The notes under the pieces: generated by a model
What the model was told of the DNA's origin: nothing
The model's database searches: none
The model's input: only the letters and a program-made list of their open reading frames with translations
Program-made: the position numbers and the translations under genes
Source: Pholiota molesta
Lineage: Eukaryota; Basidiomycota; Agaricomycetes; Agaricales; Strophariaceae
Direction: 5' to 3'
Assembly: GCA_014925825.1 (NCBI GenBank)
Contig: JACGCK010000011.1
Coordinates: 372,001-436,000, forward strand
DNA length: 64,000 nucleotides
Part shown: positions 23,738 through 35,547 of the stretch, one piece after another
Layout of the letters: each line of letters starts with the position of its first letter
Numbering within the stretch: the stretch's first letter is position 1

Positions 23738-26700
23738 TTATTTCTTCCGTCCCTTTCCCTTCGTGATGGCTGGAGCTTTTCCAGCCTTGTGTTTCTTTGG
23801 TATGTGAGATGAATCAATTGCGACAGGCCTTCTATGATTTCGACCTCGTCATCATCGCTAATGGCAGCTGCGGCTTTTCGCTTCATGGACCCCTTGCCCT
23901 TTGTCGACGAGGTAGTCGGCAGACTGTCTACGTCATCACATCATGAGTTGAACTTGAATGTCGGGTATTGGGAGTTTGCTGATGTTGTTGCCGCAAGGAT
24001 GAGGAGGTGCCCTGCGTTGATGAATGTGAGATAACGGAGGACGTAGGCGATGCTCTCAAGGCTTGTGCTTTGCTAAGATCAGATATATGCATCATGTCTC
24101 CATCCAACTCGTGGCGCAGACGATGAGCGCTGTCAGGAATTAGTTCCGTGTCCCATCGTGTCTCGCGCCAATCTCTGATGAAGATATTTTCTGACGTCCC
24201 ATCTTCAAAAAATCGCAGACGACCTTCCAATTGGCCTTCCATGTCGTCCACCATACTGTGCTTGATACCATCGCTGGTGAGGCGAGCACCAAAATGATCT
24301 AGTGATATGGAACCTGCATTCTTTACTAGGTGCTTGAGATGGAGACGCTCGCTCTCTTCTCGCTCTCTTTCGTCTTCTTTGGGGTCCAAGATAGTAGGGT
24401 CTCCAAGGTTTTCGATCCATTCCCAAGGCTTGTTGATCACAGGTGCGCCGTACACGGTATTACCTTGAGAATCGCGAGCTGTGTTGAGAAGGTTCGTTAC
24501 GACGGACTGTGATGGGGATTGGATAAGAAGTGAGGAAATCTGTTTGCGATATTCCGGGGGCATGTCCATGGGGATTTCCTGAGCAGAAATATTGGGATAA
24601 TATCTATACGGATCGAAGTTAATTGATTTGGGGTCGTTTGGGAGTTCTGCAACAAATACAGTAAGACTCCGAATAAAGTTCAGAAAGAATTCTGCGTACC
24701 GTCATAGAGAAGAAATAGGGTATCAATGAGTATTGGGTATATGTTGACATCGACATTGTCTTCACTTGTTGACCGCTGTTGCGTGATTTCATTAAGGTAT
24801 GCCGGACTTATAGATAACACCCACTTACTAGAGCAAGCTGAAAAATAACAGATGTCAGGGCAAGGCAAGTTTCCTTTGATTTTGTGGTCCAGGCGTTCTT
24901 GAAACTCAGAGCGAATTGCAATAGACGGGATAGAAGAATCAAATTCGGCCTGGAGGTCGAAGTTAAGCCCTCATTGAGAAGCCGCGTCTCCATGCTTTTG
25001 AATTTTGCGCCCAGTGCTTCTAGGAAAGATTCTAGCACTTGCGGCTCCAATGTGAGTAATGTCGCAGGAGAATCCCTGAACGGCCGGGATACATGAATAA
25101 GCACACGCAATAATTCACCAACACGCTGAAGGCAATCGATGTCCGCGTTTTTGGTGTCTGAAAGCGTCTTGGTGAAATCGGCTATGTATTGGAATCCATT
25201 GTTGACAAACTAGACATAATTTAGAACTGCGGTCGTGGCAAGAGACAAGGAAGACAGACCTTTGAAGCAACAGTAATATCTGCTCCTCGTGCCATTTCTC
25301 CGACGTAGTAAGCCTCTTCAGCGGTCCTGGTATGATGAAAGAGCATGGAAGTTAACTTGTTCAAATTCGCAGCAGCGGCTTCAGCAGTCGATTCATGACT
25401 TAAAGCGCGACCTAATTTCTTTACTTGTAGCTGCATTTGGATAGTAGTTGCCGCTATTTTCCAAGGGCTGAGTAGACACGTCACTTCTGGCCAGTCATAG
25501 ATATTTGCCTCTGGATATTCATCAACTTCGGTTACCAGAAAATATAAAGAACATACATACCATCCGTCGAATCAGATAAAACCATTCTTAGACTGGTGAT
25601 TGCTCGTTTACTTAGAGTTTCTGAGCTTGGGTCTTGATCAATTAAGTAAGGGGAGTTTTCAAATGTTTCTCGGATTATCTCCAGATTACGGTAAGCGCCT
25701 TGACGGAAACCAGACTCTTGACAAATACGATAGCGAAGAGTGGTGCATTCTGCCCGCAAACTTTCAGTTATCTGTTCATTGTTTTCCAAATAAATCAGGA
25801 CTGGGATGCTTGCAACCAGCAAAGAAAAGTGAGGCTCCTCGTAAACGGCTTGGCGCCTTGTTCGAATAGATTGTTGTTCGGCCAAGTCGAAAGGTGGGAT
25901 TGTAGGATCCGTTTGATCCTCTTGCAGCAGAAGGTGGAAAGTAAGATCGTTGGCAGCCAAAACGTAAGTTTCGAATATCGAAGGCTGTCCCAGTATTTCA
26001 GTCGTACCCAATTGCCAAGCGGATATATCATGCCTTGCAAGATAGTTGTTGTCTTCAGGGAACCATGCACGACAAGGAACAGCAGGACGACCTTCAGGAT
26101 GTCCCAAGCATCTGCATTGAGGGCAATGACCTCCGCCTTGCCTGGTCCCAGAAACCATTGCAAAACATCATGGTCAAGGCCACTTGGAAGATGTTGATCC
26201 ACTCGCCAGAGGAAGCTCCCATAACGAAGGGCACAGGCACGGCGTGTATCCACATCAGATGTCATTGAGGGGATTTGGCGCAGACTTGCGACAGTGTTAT
26301 CCCACACCTTCCAGGCCCAATCCGGCGATGCACGGTATTTGATCCACAGTCCATTTGCAAGAATGGACGGAGCATTCGGTTCTGGATCACCAGCTAATAA
26401 AAGTATTTCTGGGAGAACTTCTGGAACCACATCTGGATGATCGACGGTGGGCTGAAGGGCCTGAGTAGTGGAATAAGGCAATGAAAGTAAGAAACAGCAA
26501 CTGCCAGAAGACTTACTAATGTAAATGCCCCGATATCGGTAGCTATGCGATCACGAGAGGATTGAGGAAGATGGCGTCCATTATCAAACTTTATCAACTG
26601 CACAAGGAGTGGGCGAGATTGTATGCCACGGTGTTTCCAAATTTGGTGTGCAGCATCCAAGGCTTTCACAATCATAGGCATTACATCCATGCAGTTCCAT

Positions 26701-29514
26701 ATAGCCATATATCGGTCAAGTATATCGAGTAGACTGCTCATTGAATCTGTATCACTCGAATGTTCCAACATAGACAAGGTCAACTAGAATAAATATGATT
26801 AAGCAAGCTGGTATACTATGTATTGATGGTATACACTCACATCGAGCATTGAATGAAAACACTTGGTAGACGTCAATAATTCCACAGCGATGAGGTATGA
26901 CTTGAACAGCAAGGTATAATCGACATCAGTCCTGTTTGAAAATAGGTTAGCATCGCCTGTCAGGAAGAGAAGTGACTATCTAACTTGGTCAAAGCCTTCT
27001 TGAAGACGGGAAGTAGCCACTGTCTGAAGGTTCGGACTTGTTCAAACCTCGTCGCTTTCATAATATTTGACACCGGTTGAGCAACGAGGTTGTCGAAATC
27101 CACGGGGAAGGAGGAATTCCTGAAAAGATATTTTCTGTGTCATCATGCTTGGGTGCTTGCTCTTTGCTTACCTTCAAAGAGGTCAGGTAAAACAGCACGT
27201 ATTTCTTTCCGTATTTCTCGTTCAGTTGCGTCTTCGGGCGTTTCTCGCGCTCTTGCGCCGTGTAGGGTAACTTTTCGCTGATTTGTGAGGGATGACGTTG
27301 AATTGAAGAGTGGAATCCAGCTAAGAAATAATCGATGACGAGATCCGGATTCCTAGGCAAAATACATCATTATATATTGCGGAGCGCGATATATATATTA
27401 TATCATACCTCTGTGTAAGATAGCCCAGTTTCCCCTCTGGCAATGAGACGTTGTATGTAGCTTGCATAGGAGAATATTTCGTGTTTGACCAGTTTCCCGT
27501 ATAAAAGAGCGACATCTCGTATGTTCATGACTTCCCCCGCAACTTCAGAAGCGTCCAGCCAGTCAAACAACTGATCTTGGAGAAATTCGCTAGGCGTAGC
27601 GATACCGCGACGACTAGCTCTATCGCAAGCTTTGTCTCTCCAGATACGTATGAGGGTGACTGCAGCAAAAGGTCGATGGTCTCCGTATTGCAAAGGAGTA
27701 ACGCTCCAAGTAAGAAGCAAATCCAACTTTTCCTTGAAATTTGTATCGCTGAGACCATGACCAAAGTACGGAACAGCCTCCATGTCGGTGTCACCAGAGA
27801 TAAAATTCAGCAACTGATTAATTGATTGTAAGCAAGCTACCTCGAGAATAATAACAAGAATCGCAACACCTTTACATCCGCAACAGCAGTTCCAAGCTTG
27901 GCAGAAACTTGAGTAATGGGGCCACGGAACAACATTGCTTCATTTCTCCTCTTGATATCCAAAAAGTTTTCTGACAAAATATATCCAAGTTCTCGAGTGT
28001 TTTGTTCAATAGAATGGTCATCAAGTGGCTTCGTTGCGTTTGCAAACATGACCTCCTCCAGCAGAACAGAATATGCACTCCACATTTTTGGGCTGACCAG
28101 GGCATCTGGGAGGGCCAAGCATATGCGCTGCATACCATACCGTATAAATCGTGTAAAATCTTTCTGCACAATAGCACGTACCTGAAGAAGAACCTTCAAC
28201 AAGTCCTCTGTGTCCTTCAAAAATTCGTGGGCCGATGTTGTCCGAATCTAGGAATCAAATGAACACTGTTTGACGCTGCGTATGGACCTTTGAGCATACC
28301 TCAGATAATTTTGCAAGGCAAGCTTCACCAAGAGGCCTAGCCAATGCTCGGCTCGAAAAAATATCATTGATGTATTCATCGGTGAGGCGAGTCAGAAAGC
28401 CGGCCTGAGCGAGATTGCAGGTCGTCATTTGTTGGACAAGCCACATTAAAAAGGTCTTGTGGTCGACGAGGTCTTCTGCATAAAATGTTCGGAGGAGTTT
28501 GAGACTTACACAGAGCTTCAGAGGAGCAACTAAACGAGGAAGTAGAAAATTCACCAGTACGTAAAACGGGACATCCATCTTTCACGAGTATCTGCATCGG
28601 CCAGGACCCCTTTGAAAGTCTGCTTGATGTTCAGTCCAGGTCGTGGAGCGCTTGGAAGAGCAATCTCTATTAACTGCTTCCTCATGTAGCCAGTGACTAC
28701 ATTGGCCCAGTCGATGCTATATTGAGTCGGTACATACGCTGGTTTGTTCCTTAGACCTGCCTGCAAATTATTAGATGAATCGAGGACATAAATCAACGAA
28801 ATGTTGAATACCGTTTCATTAGCCCCAAAAACTCGCAGAAACCAAACAGCGCGTGGAATTGCGACATTATTTGAGTGCAGTAGGTCCAGCAGGTCGTGAC
28901 CTTTGGCTCCATGTGGAACACTTTTGAGTTTATATAATGGAAAGTCGGGATTTGCCAAATCAGCAAACCAAGATTGGCGCTTCGCATCGTTGAGAGTAAC
29001 TCTGGTTGGGATCTTGAAGGTTGGTGCTCTAAATTCCTCTTCAGTGAATAACTGATTGATTTCAATCGCATTTGTGCTCACGGAACGGCAGGCATTCTAT
29101 CCGCTCTATGGATAAAGACCTCGTTCATAAGTTGCTCCAATTTCGTTAGAGCCTCGGGTAAATTCAAGCTCCCGTTTATCATACCATGAAGACTGAATGA
29201 TTCTACCTGAGAAGCACCTTCAGTGTTTGTCTGGAGAACCAACTGAAGCACACTCACAGAAACGGCCTGTCCCAGAATATAACCATTCTTAACATTCGTT
29301 TCAGATAGCACATCTTCATCCTGTCCAGGTCGAGGTGGATGAAATCCTGTATAGCCTAACAGTAATCAGCATTGTCAGAGCATGATTCATGGACAATGGG
29401 AAGAGTCCTCCTACCAAGGTCCGCAGACCCATGTATCTTCGGCAGCCATGGTGGAGGATGGGACTCATATGCAGGCAAATCAACTGTCTGGGATCCATCC
29501 TTCTTCTCGCGCAT
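23738..29514 (-). CDS. MED12: Mediator subunit 12 (MED12/Srb8), three frame breaks
   Basis: MED12 activates the Cdk8-cyclin C kinase module of Mediator in the nucleus. The first in-frame Met is at 29512-29514 (MREKKDGSQTVDLPAYESH); an earlier start could be lost, since MTRQALES lies just upstream in another frame. The Med12 signature reads FKIPTRVTLNDAKRQSWFAD, LANPDFPLYKLKSVPHGAKG and NNVAIPRAVWFLRVFGANE. The long helical body follows across many introns (for example TRFIRYGMQRICLALPDALV). The C-terminal region has HLKHLVKNAGSISLDHFGAR. The tail is acidic then basic: KRKAAAAISDDDEVEIIEG ... AITKGKGRKK. Frame breaks of one base occur near 26020 (MIYP/WQLGTTEIL), 23934 and 23828. It shares a 275-bp divergent promoter with DAD2. 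Confidence 0.9.
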
Positions 29515-29680
29515 TTCAGCTTTCCAGGGCTTGCCGAGTCATACGGCGAGGAATAGTGGGATTTTTTGCGAGAAAGGTGGTCAATTGTAAGCAATCGTCA
29601 GACGCAATCAACCTCTGATGTAACCGGCCCGTTATTATCCCGTTGAGTATTCAGAAACCCAATAACTACAAACATCATTT

Positions 29681-29719
29681 GAACGTTGAGCTGAACGTTG
29701 TACTGAACGTTGAACATTG
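29681..29719. promoter_or_regulatory. 12-bp GAACGTT repeat in the MED12/DAD2 divergent promoter
   Basis: GAACGTT occurs at 29681, 29693 and 29705, an exact 12-bp spacing, with a related GAACATT at 29713. AACGTT is palindromic. The cluster lies about 70-110 bp before DAD2 and 170 bp before MED12. A regulatory role is inferred from spacing and place. Confidence 0.4.
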
Positions 29720-29789
29720 AACACCGTCAACGGGTTCTAAGCGTGTTCCATTCTTTTCCAATAGTTTCTTATATGTGATTCACATCAAT

Positions 29790-30354
29790 ATGCGTCATTC
29801 TGTTGCTCCTAATCGCGTATCACAAGCTGGTTCCTACTCGAGTTCATCTGCAGCCACTGTCGCCAAACTTCTGGAAAAGAAAAAGGAGTACGACGCGGTA
29901 TCTGCCCTGGAACGGGCTAGTGCTTTATATCTTGAACGGATAGAAGCTCTGGGAGATGATTGCGTCACAATGGCAAATGCGGGGGAAGGTACATAGAACT
30001 TTCTTCTCTGACAAAGTGATTTCATGAAGCCCATTCATTTGCAGTCCATGGCCAAGTCCTGGCTCAGTGGCCCAAGATGTTCAATATTCTCAGTCAATTT
30101 CGTATGTTTACTTGATGATTTGACTGCACAGCAAGTCGCTTATCGCTTTAGTGGCATCCCGCGAAATACTTGAAGCTGAAGGTGGGGATGTTGGCTCCCT
30201 ACAAACTGCTTCCGAAGGCGAACGCCTTGTACGAATACCCATAGAAGAACTGGCGCAAGGAAATCCAGGAGGCTATAACGCTACAAGTCTAGGCTTCTGT
30301 TTCGATGATACGTGTTCTGGATCCATGTACCTGCAATTTTGTTCAAATCAATGA
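29790..30354 (+). CDS. DAD2: DASH complex subunit Dad2
   Basis: Small kinetochore protein of the DASH/Dam1 ring that couples chromosomes to spindle microtubules. The start is ATG 29790 (MRHSVAPNRVSQAGSYSS). The family core reads VAKLLEKKKEYDAVSALERA, then ALYLERIEALGDDCVTMANA and, after splicing, VHGQVLAQWPKMFNILSQF. A third exon adds LASREILEAEGGDV and a linker ending VRIPIEELAQGNPGG. The C-terminal extension past the helical core has no counterpart I recognise; it ends TGA 30352-30354, though the true end may be altered by a further intron. Convergent with the CSC1-like gene 45 bp away. Kinetochore membership is from family knowledge. Confidence 0.9.
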
Positions 30355-30399
30355 TAATGACCTGCCGTATTCCTCTAACATACAGCAATTATACCAATA

Positions 30400-33300
30400 T
30401 TATAAATCGTGGCCACCACTCCACTCTTCGTCTGGAGGGTTTCTACTAACCTCAACAACTCCTTTGTCATCCATCGTTGCCCCAATATCACTCGCCTCGA
30501 CACCAGCTTCTTTGAGCTCTTGTGTCAGGAATTCGCTCAATCCAAGAGTATCCTTCGGCAGCCAGATCCATCTTTGTCCACATAGGTTGATGGATGATCG
30601 AATGCATGGTCTTCATCGTCCTCTTCATCTGAACTATCAGAATCTTCGACTGCAGGGGCTGCAGCGTCAAATAAGGGCAAAAGGTTGACGGACGACTCGC
30701 GCTTTGATCGTTCGCAATTCCTTGACAGTTTCTCATATGATTTTGCTCCTTGAAGTCTGTCGAGAGCAGTAGTTTTCCCGGCTGCATCTGACGAGTCTTC
30801 ATCCTTTGAGCTCGAATCGGCCCTCTCTTTGCCACTATCATTGCCGTTCTCTCGTCTATCTTCTCCCTCGACTATCTCCTTCAGTGTTTCCAGTTTTTCA
30901 TCAAGACGTTTGGTCGTGGCTTCGATACGTCTTCGCATATGGCGAATATCTCAAGACAAGTTATCACTCAAGTTCCGCATATCATTCAATAAAAACTCAC
31001 GATCTCTGCTAAATAAATCAATTTCTTCTGCATTATCAGCTCTTGTGTCACCACATTTCTTCTTCTGCTTGTCGTATCTCTTAACCATTTTCTTAGTAGC
31101 TAGAGACATTGGCAAAAATTTCTCTAAAGCTAGTCAAATTGGGTTTGAGTTTTTGATGATTGCGGCAACGTAAAACACGTACGATAAAAACTGTTATGAA
31201 TCAAAATTTGTGCGCAGGCTGTGAAGACAACGAGCACCATCATGAAAACAGCTTCTATGATAGCAGGCTGCCCAGCATCGGAGACTTTCAAAAAGAAGAG
31301 GCAGGCTAGGCAAATCTGTTCGATGTACAATCCCACAACTGATAACGAGAACATTAATATCATGTTCTCTGGCCTGAAGAATGATAGCATACACAAAGTG
31401 TTGATAGCCATAGGGAAATACATTCCGCCCGTCTCTCGGTCGTCAGGTTGATCGAATACCTGTGTAAAGACTTGAAGAAGAAAAAAGGTTGGTGTTTGCA
31501 TGCCTATTCCACAGCAGGATGACCCACGGAATTTCCACGTCAGATAAAACATCACATAACCTATGCGTGTAATCAGAAAAAGTAGAATGCAAGAAATTAT
31601 GATGCTTACTTATCAAGGCAAGTAAATTGATCAGAGGAGATAATACGCTATAGGCAAATCCAATTGTCGAAAGAAGGGATAGTCGAGGCATTAGGACGCC
31701 AAAATCAGCCTAGTAATATTGAGAAATTCTTAAACAGCCAAGCGACATTGGAACGACTTACAGAAGGCATTTGAAATGTGACCTAGAATGTTGACAAAAT
31801 GTGAGAATAAAAATTCGTTCAAACAGAGAAGAAGAGTACATCATAAGCCTGTCGGGGTGTACGTCCCAAGAACCATTTCCGCACAAAATGTAACAGAAGC
31901 GGAACTAGTTGAAGAAGAGCGATACCAGCACCCGCTAGCCCCTGCGTCACTATCGAAGTTGTTACAACCGATGAAAATTGGCAATGACTTGTGAAGCCTA
32001 CCCATATATGTCAGGAAAAACACCGCGGCCCCTGGAAGCTGGCTAGAGAGGTTTTGAACGGTTTGGGTAGGGTTTTTGACAATCTATGGAATTTTACACC
32101 ATGACTATTTATTGGGGTTTTCTCTACTGATTTGTAATTGAAAATCACCTCTTCGATGGCTAATATATGAGATAGCATTAGCATTGAGAATAAAGTAAGA
32201 AGAGGATAAGATCATACTATTCGTGATACCAGAACTCAATGTCACAATAAGGAAACCATGACTATTGCAATGTAAATATCGCGACAAAATGCCGAGGAGA
32301 TTCGGACTTACATCAAAAGGAAAAGGTAGAATCTCCGATAAACACTGACAGAGATCATGGACCATCTCGGGATACATTCATACCATGCCAGGCCTAGAAC
32401 TGGAGTTAAAACAGCGCAAACAAAGAATTAGGGAAAACGTGCCCTGTAAAATGAATGGCAACAGAGCAAACAGGATAGCCAAGAGTAAAGGAGGAAGTAC
32501 GCCTTCTATTAAACCTCTTGCAATGGGTGGAGCTAAATATCTCAAATGTTTGCTTTTTGCGATGACGATAAAGTTGCAGTTGTGCGTACCTTTACAGACC
32601 CATTGTAGCCAGCTGAAAAGTATAGTTTAGCTGAATGGTTACTCCGAAGGTATGTAGTTACATACTGCAGCCTCTCGCAAAGATCTGAAAGATTACTGAG
32701 GGTGCCTATAAATCCGACGGGGAATGCCCAAAGGACGATGAGACCAATCGTGGCGACCCAGGAAAGGGCGTAGCGTGATTTCATTTCCAGAGCTCCATCG
32801 TCCAGATTGCTCCATATAATATCTTTTGGATTGACTTCCATCCACCTGTTGTACATCCACAGTGGCTAGTTGAAAGAAAGTTAGGGAACGGATACGGCAA
32901 AGACGGCAAACGGACTTCATGGTAGCTCAAACATTGGGCAAGAACATGGGCGCCCATCTGGAGATTACATCTAACGAAGGCGCTACCCAAAAATTTTCCT
33001 TTCACAGGGTGTTCGCGAGATTTCTTGATTGCTACATTTGTGCGAGAAATTTCATCCTGGCAAAAGATTATAATTAGTTTGAGGCATTGATCTATATGCA
33101 GAAAGCTCTAACCTTGCACCACTCTACAGTGTCGACTTTGGGGCCCATCAAACCCAGAAAACCAGTCCTGTGTGTCGGTCGCACTTTCCGAGGAACCAAT
33201 TCATCAAGCAATTGCTTGTTGGCAGGTGGCAGCATGAGTTCGCCATTAGCGCTAGTATGTTCGATATCCATTGTCTTTCTCTTGAATAACTTTTGATGAT

Positions 33301-34387
33301 ATTTCTTCTTTTTCCGCCAAGCAAGCGTCGCCATTTTCAAGATCATGGCTTCAGCAGCTTCCAGCTTCTGACAAAGCTCTTTCCGTTCCTCAAACAGCTT
33401 GTTGAGATCAGCAGTATCACGATACATCCATACTTTATCAATTCCTCCAGGTACAAAGCTGGCGAATGTTCGAAGATCTTGTTCGTTAGCCAATTCTTCG
33501 GGAACCGGTGTGATGAGGACTGTTCGAGCTTGTGCGAGGCGTGAATGCGATTTGCTGATCAGGAATTGATGGCGCATATGTAAGAAATGTAACATTTCGC
33601 GTCGAATCATGTAGATTACAAATGCTTAGATGACATTTTAAATGCTCATAAGTAGTTATGGACCATGAAGTAACATTGGCGCTTACCTGTAAGAAAATAA
33701 ACGGTGAAAATATGAATCGCAAATCGATTTTGATTGTGCGGGCTTGTAATACTGGAAATAGGAGTCAGTATTCATTTGAATGAATAGTAAATTCGAGCAA
33801 ACTTCGTCCAAGATATTCGCTCAAGGCCTTTCAAAGAAGACTCGATACGAACAGCGTTGGCAGGGATGATAATCGTAAATGTCAGCAGAGTGAAAACAGA
33901 GAATATGATTATCAGAAGCCGGAGGAAGCGAAGGAACATGTATCTGGAAGCATATTGTCAGAAATTTCTCAAGATTTGGATACTTTCATGTATACATACG
34001 CATCGAGCCCATTCTTGTGTATCTGTAAATGGTCCGATATATCAGTAACAAATCAGCAATCATTTTGAAAAATCTAAATCTACAATTTCCTCTACGGGAG
34101 ACAATACCAAAGCCGGAATCCATCTCCATACACCTTCCGGCAATCCCGAGGCTCGTTTGCTGCACGAATTGTAAGTCCATCTATGATGATTGGGAGCGAC
34201 ATAATTGAATAACTTACTCTGGTGGTGGAAGAATTGTGCGAGGGCTATATACCCTCCAGAGTTTCTTTTTGAGGACAATGAAGGTGCCAACTTCCAGCAG
34301 AAGTAAAGCACCGTTGACAACTAGCGCGGTAACGAAGGCATTTGTCGTGCTATTCTGTTTGACATTCTCGGGGTTGATAGCTGACAT
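30400..34387 (-). CDS. CSC1/TMEM63-type stress-gated cation channel, one frame break
   Basis: Plasma-membrane osmosensitive calcium-permeable channel family (RSN1/DUF221). The start is 34385-34387 (MSAINPENVKQNSTTNAFVT), followed by the first membrane span (ALVVNGALLLLEVGTFIVL). The RSN1 N-terminal domain continues GVWRWIPALVLSPVEEI and DAYMFLRFLRLLIIIFSVF. A cytosolic domain has RTVLITPVPEELANEQDLRT and a Lys-rich linker. The 7TM core includes WVATIGLIVLWAFPVGFIGT, WYECIPRWSMISVSVYRRF and HGFLIVTLSSGI. One intron (32394-32442) has a GC donor. Near 30564 the tail shifts frame by one base; after it, WLPKDTLGLSE and GATMDDKGVVEVSRNPP fit the family C-terminus, with stop 30400-30402. As written, the frame ends at 30537. 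Confidence 0.92.
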
Positions 34388-35547
34388 CTTGGCTCTTCAG
34401 CCGAGTGCCAAAGATCCTTGGAGATCGATTCTTGAAGAGGGGAGCGCAGAAACTTGGGCTCCAGCGTTCACGCGTAAAGACAGTGTATGTAAATGAGCAG
34501 AACGAACCAGACACATTTGTCAAATACTGTGGGACATTGGCATGATGCAATGATGATGTATGATATCAAAAGCATGCGGCACCCAGCCGACATCCAGCCC
34601 TGGAGCGTTCGCTTTTAGTTCGCAAGCCTCGACGAATGCGGGTTTGAAGCTGTTCGAAGCTGTTTGAAATCACTCAAGCTTGTGAAGTTTGCATGCACAA
34701 GCTATGCTTTGGACGCATGTTTTTTGTGTAAAGTTGTGATAAGGATGGGACAGGCCTTGTAACAATTCATTCAAACTGATGCCCTTCACCAACCACTGTC
34801 AATGACAACTTCATCCAATGCACGGTTCCTTATATGTAAAAGCCTCAAGGCCTCAGGCATCAACGCAAAAAAGAAGATTATATATATATGCCAAAATTAC
34901 TTAACTTCCTCTGTTGGACGTTCGTTGTCCCTCTCAAGAAGTCCCGCTGCTTTTCATCTGTGCAATGTCAGCTAGTTAGACAGCACGTTTAAGTGCGTTT
35001 ATCTGAAAGCATCCTGGTGTGCTCGGGCTTGTGTAAATTTGGGGGCTTCAGATGCCAAACTAAGTGTTATCTGCTGACATGGGTTGTTAGGTCGCAGTTG
35101 GACGGGGGATTCTTACTAGATAAAACGGAACCAAGGCAGAAAATGTTGTAGAAGTAGAATGAGGCATACAGGCGTTGAAGCTGAAGCGCTGAAGTATAGT
35201 ACTTATGGTGGAGACAAGGTTCGACGCCGAGGGCATTGGCTGCGGACTGGGATAATTGCAGCAAAAGACGGCTGATAGAGATTGGGAATAAAAGCCGACA
35301 TCGCGTTTGTGATACGAATTCGGCACGGCGCCTCATGGCGCCCAGTCAATATTGACAGTGAGATGTCCGGCGTGCGGCTCAGATCGCGAAAAATGTTTGC
35401 AGTGCCTGCGCAGTAAATTTAGGACGTTCTTTCTCATGTCCTTGAGGCGGTCTGTTCTCTCCTTGCTCTGTCCCCCTATATACCATCCATTCTGTTATGC
35501 CTTCGGCGCCCTAAGAAGATATCCTCGACCGCCCATCAATAATACCA
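34388..35547. other. Divergent promoter region, no gene seen
   Basis: 1.16 kb between the divergent CSC1-like and ABCA genes. There is a TATATATATATA-like stretch near 34880-34900, a GAAGCTGTTyGAAGCTGTTtGAA repetition near 34648-34680, and no supported coding exon. Open stretches at 35067-35336 (minus) and 35352-35558 (plus) have no motifs and are regarded as shadows. Confidence 0.55.

Noticed and set aside
34880..34900. TATATATATATA-like stretch as a TATA box
   Set aside because: It lies more than 480 bp from the CSC1 start and more than 640 bp from the ABCA start, too far for a core promoter without other evidence.
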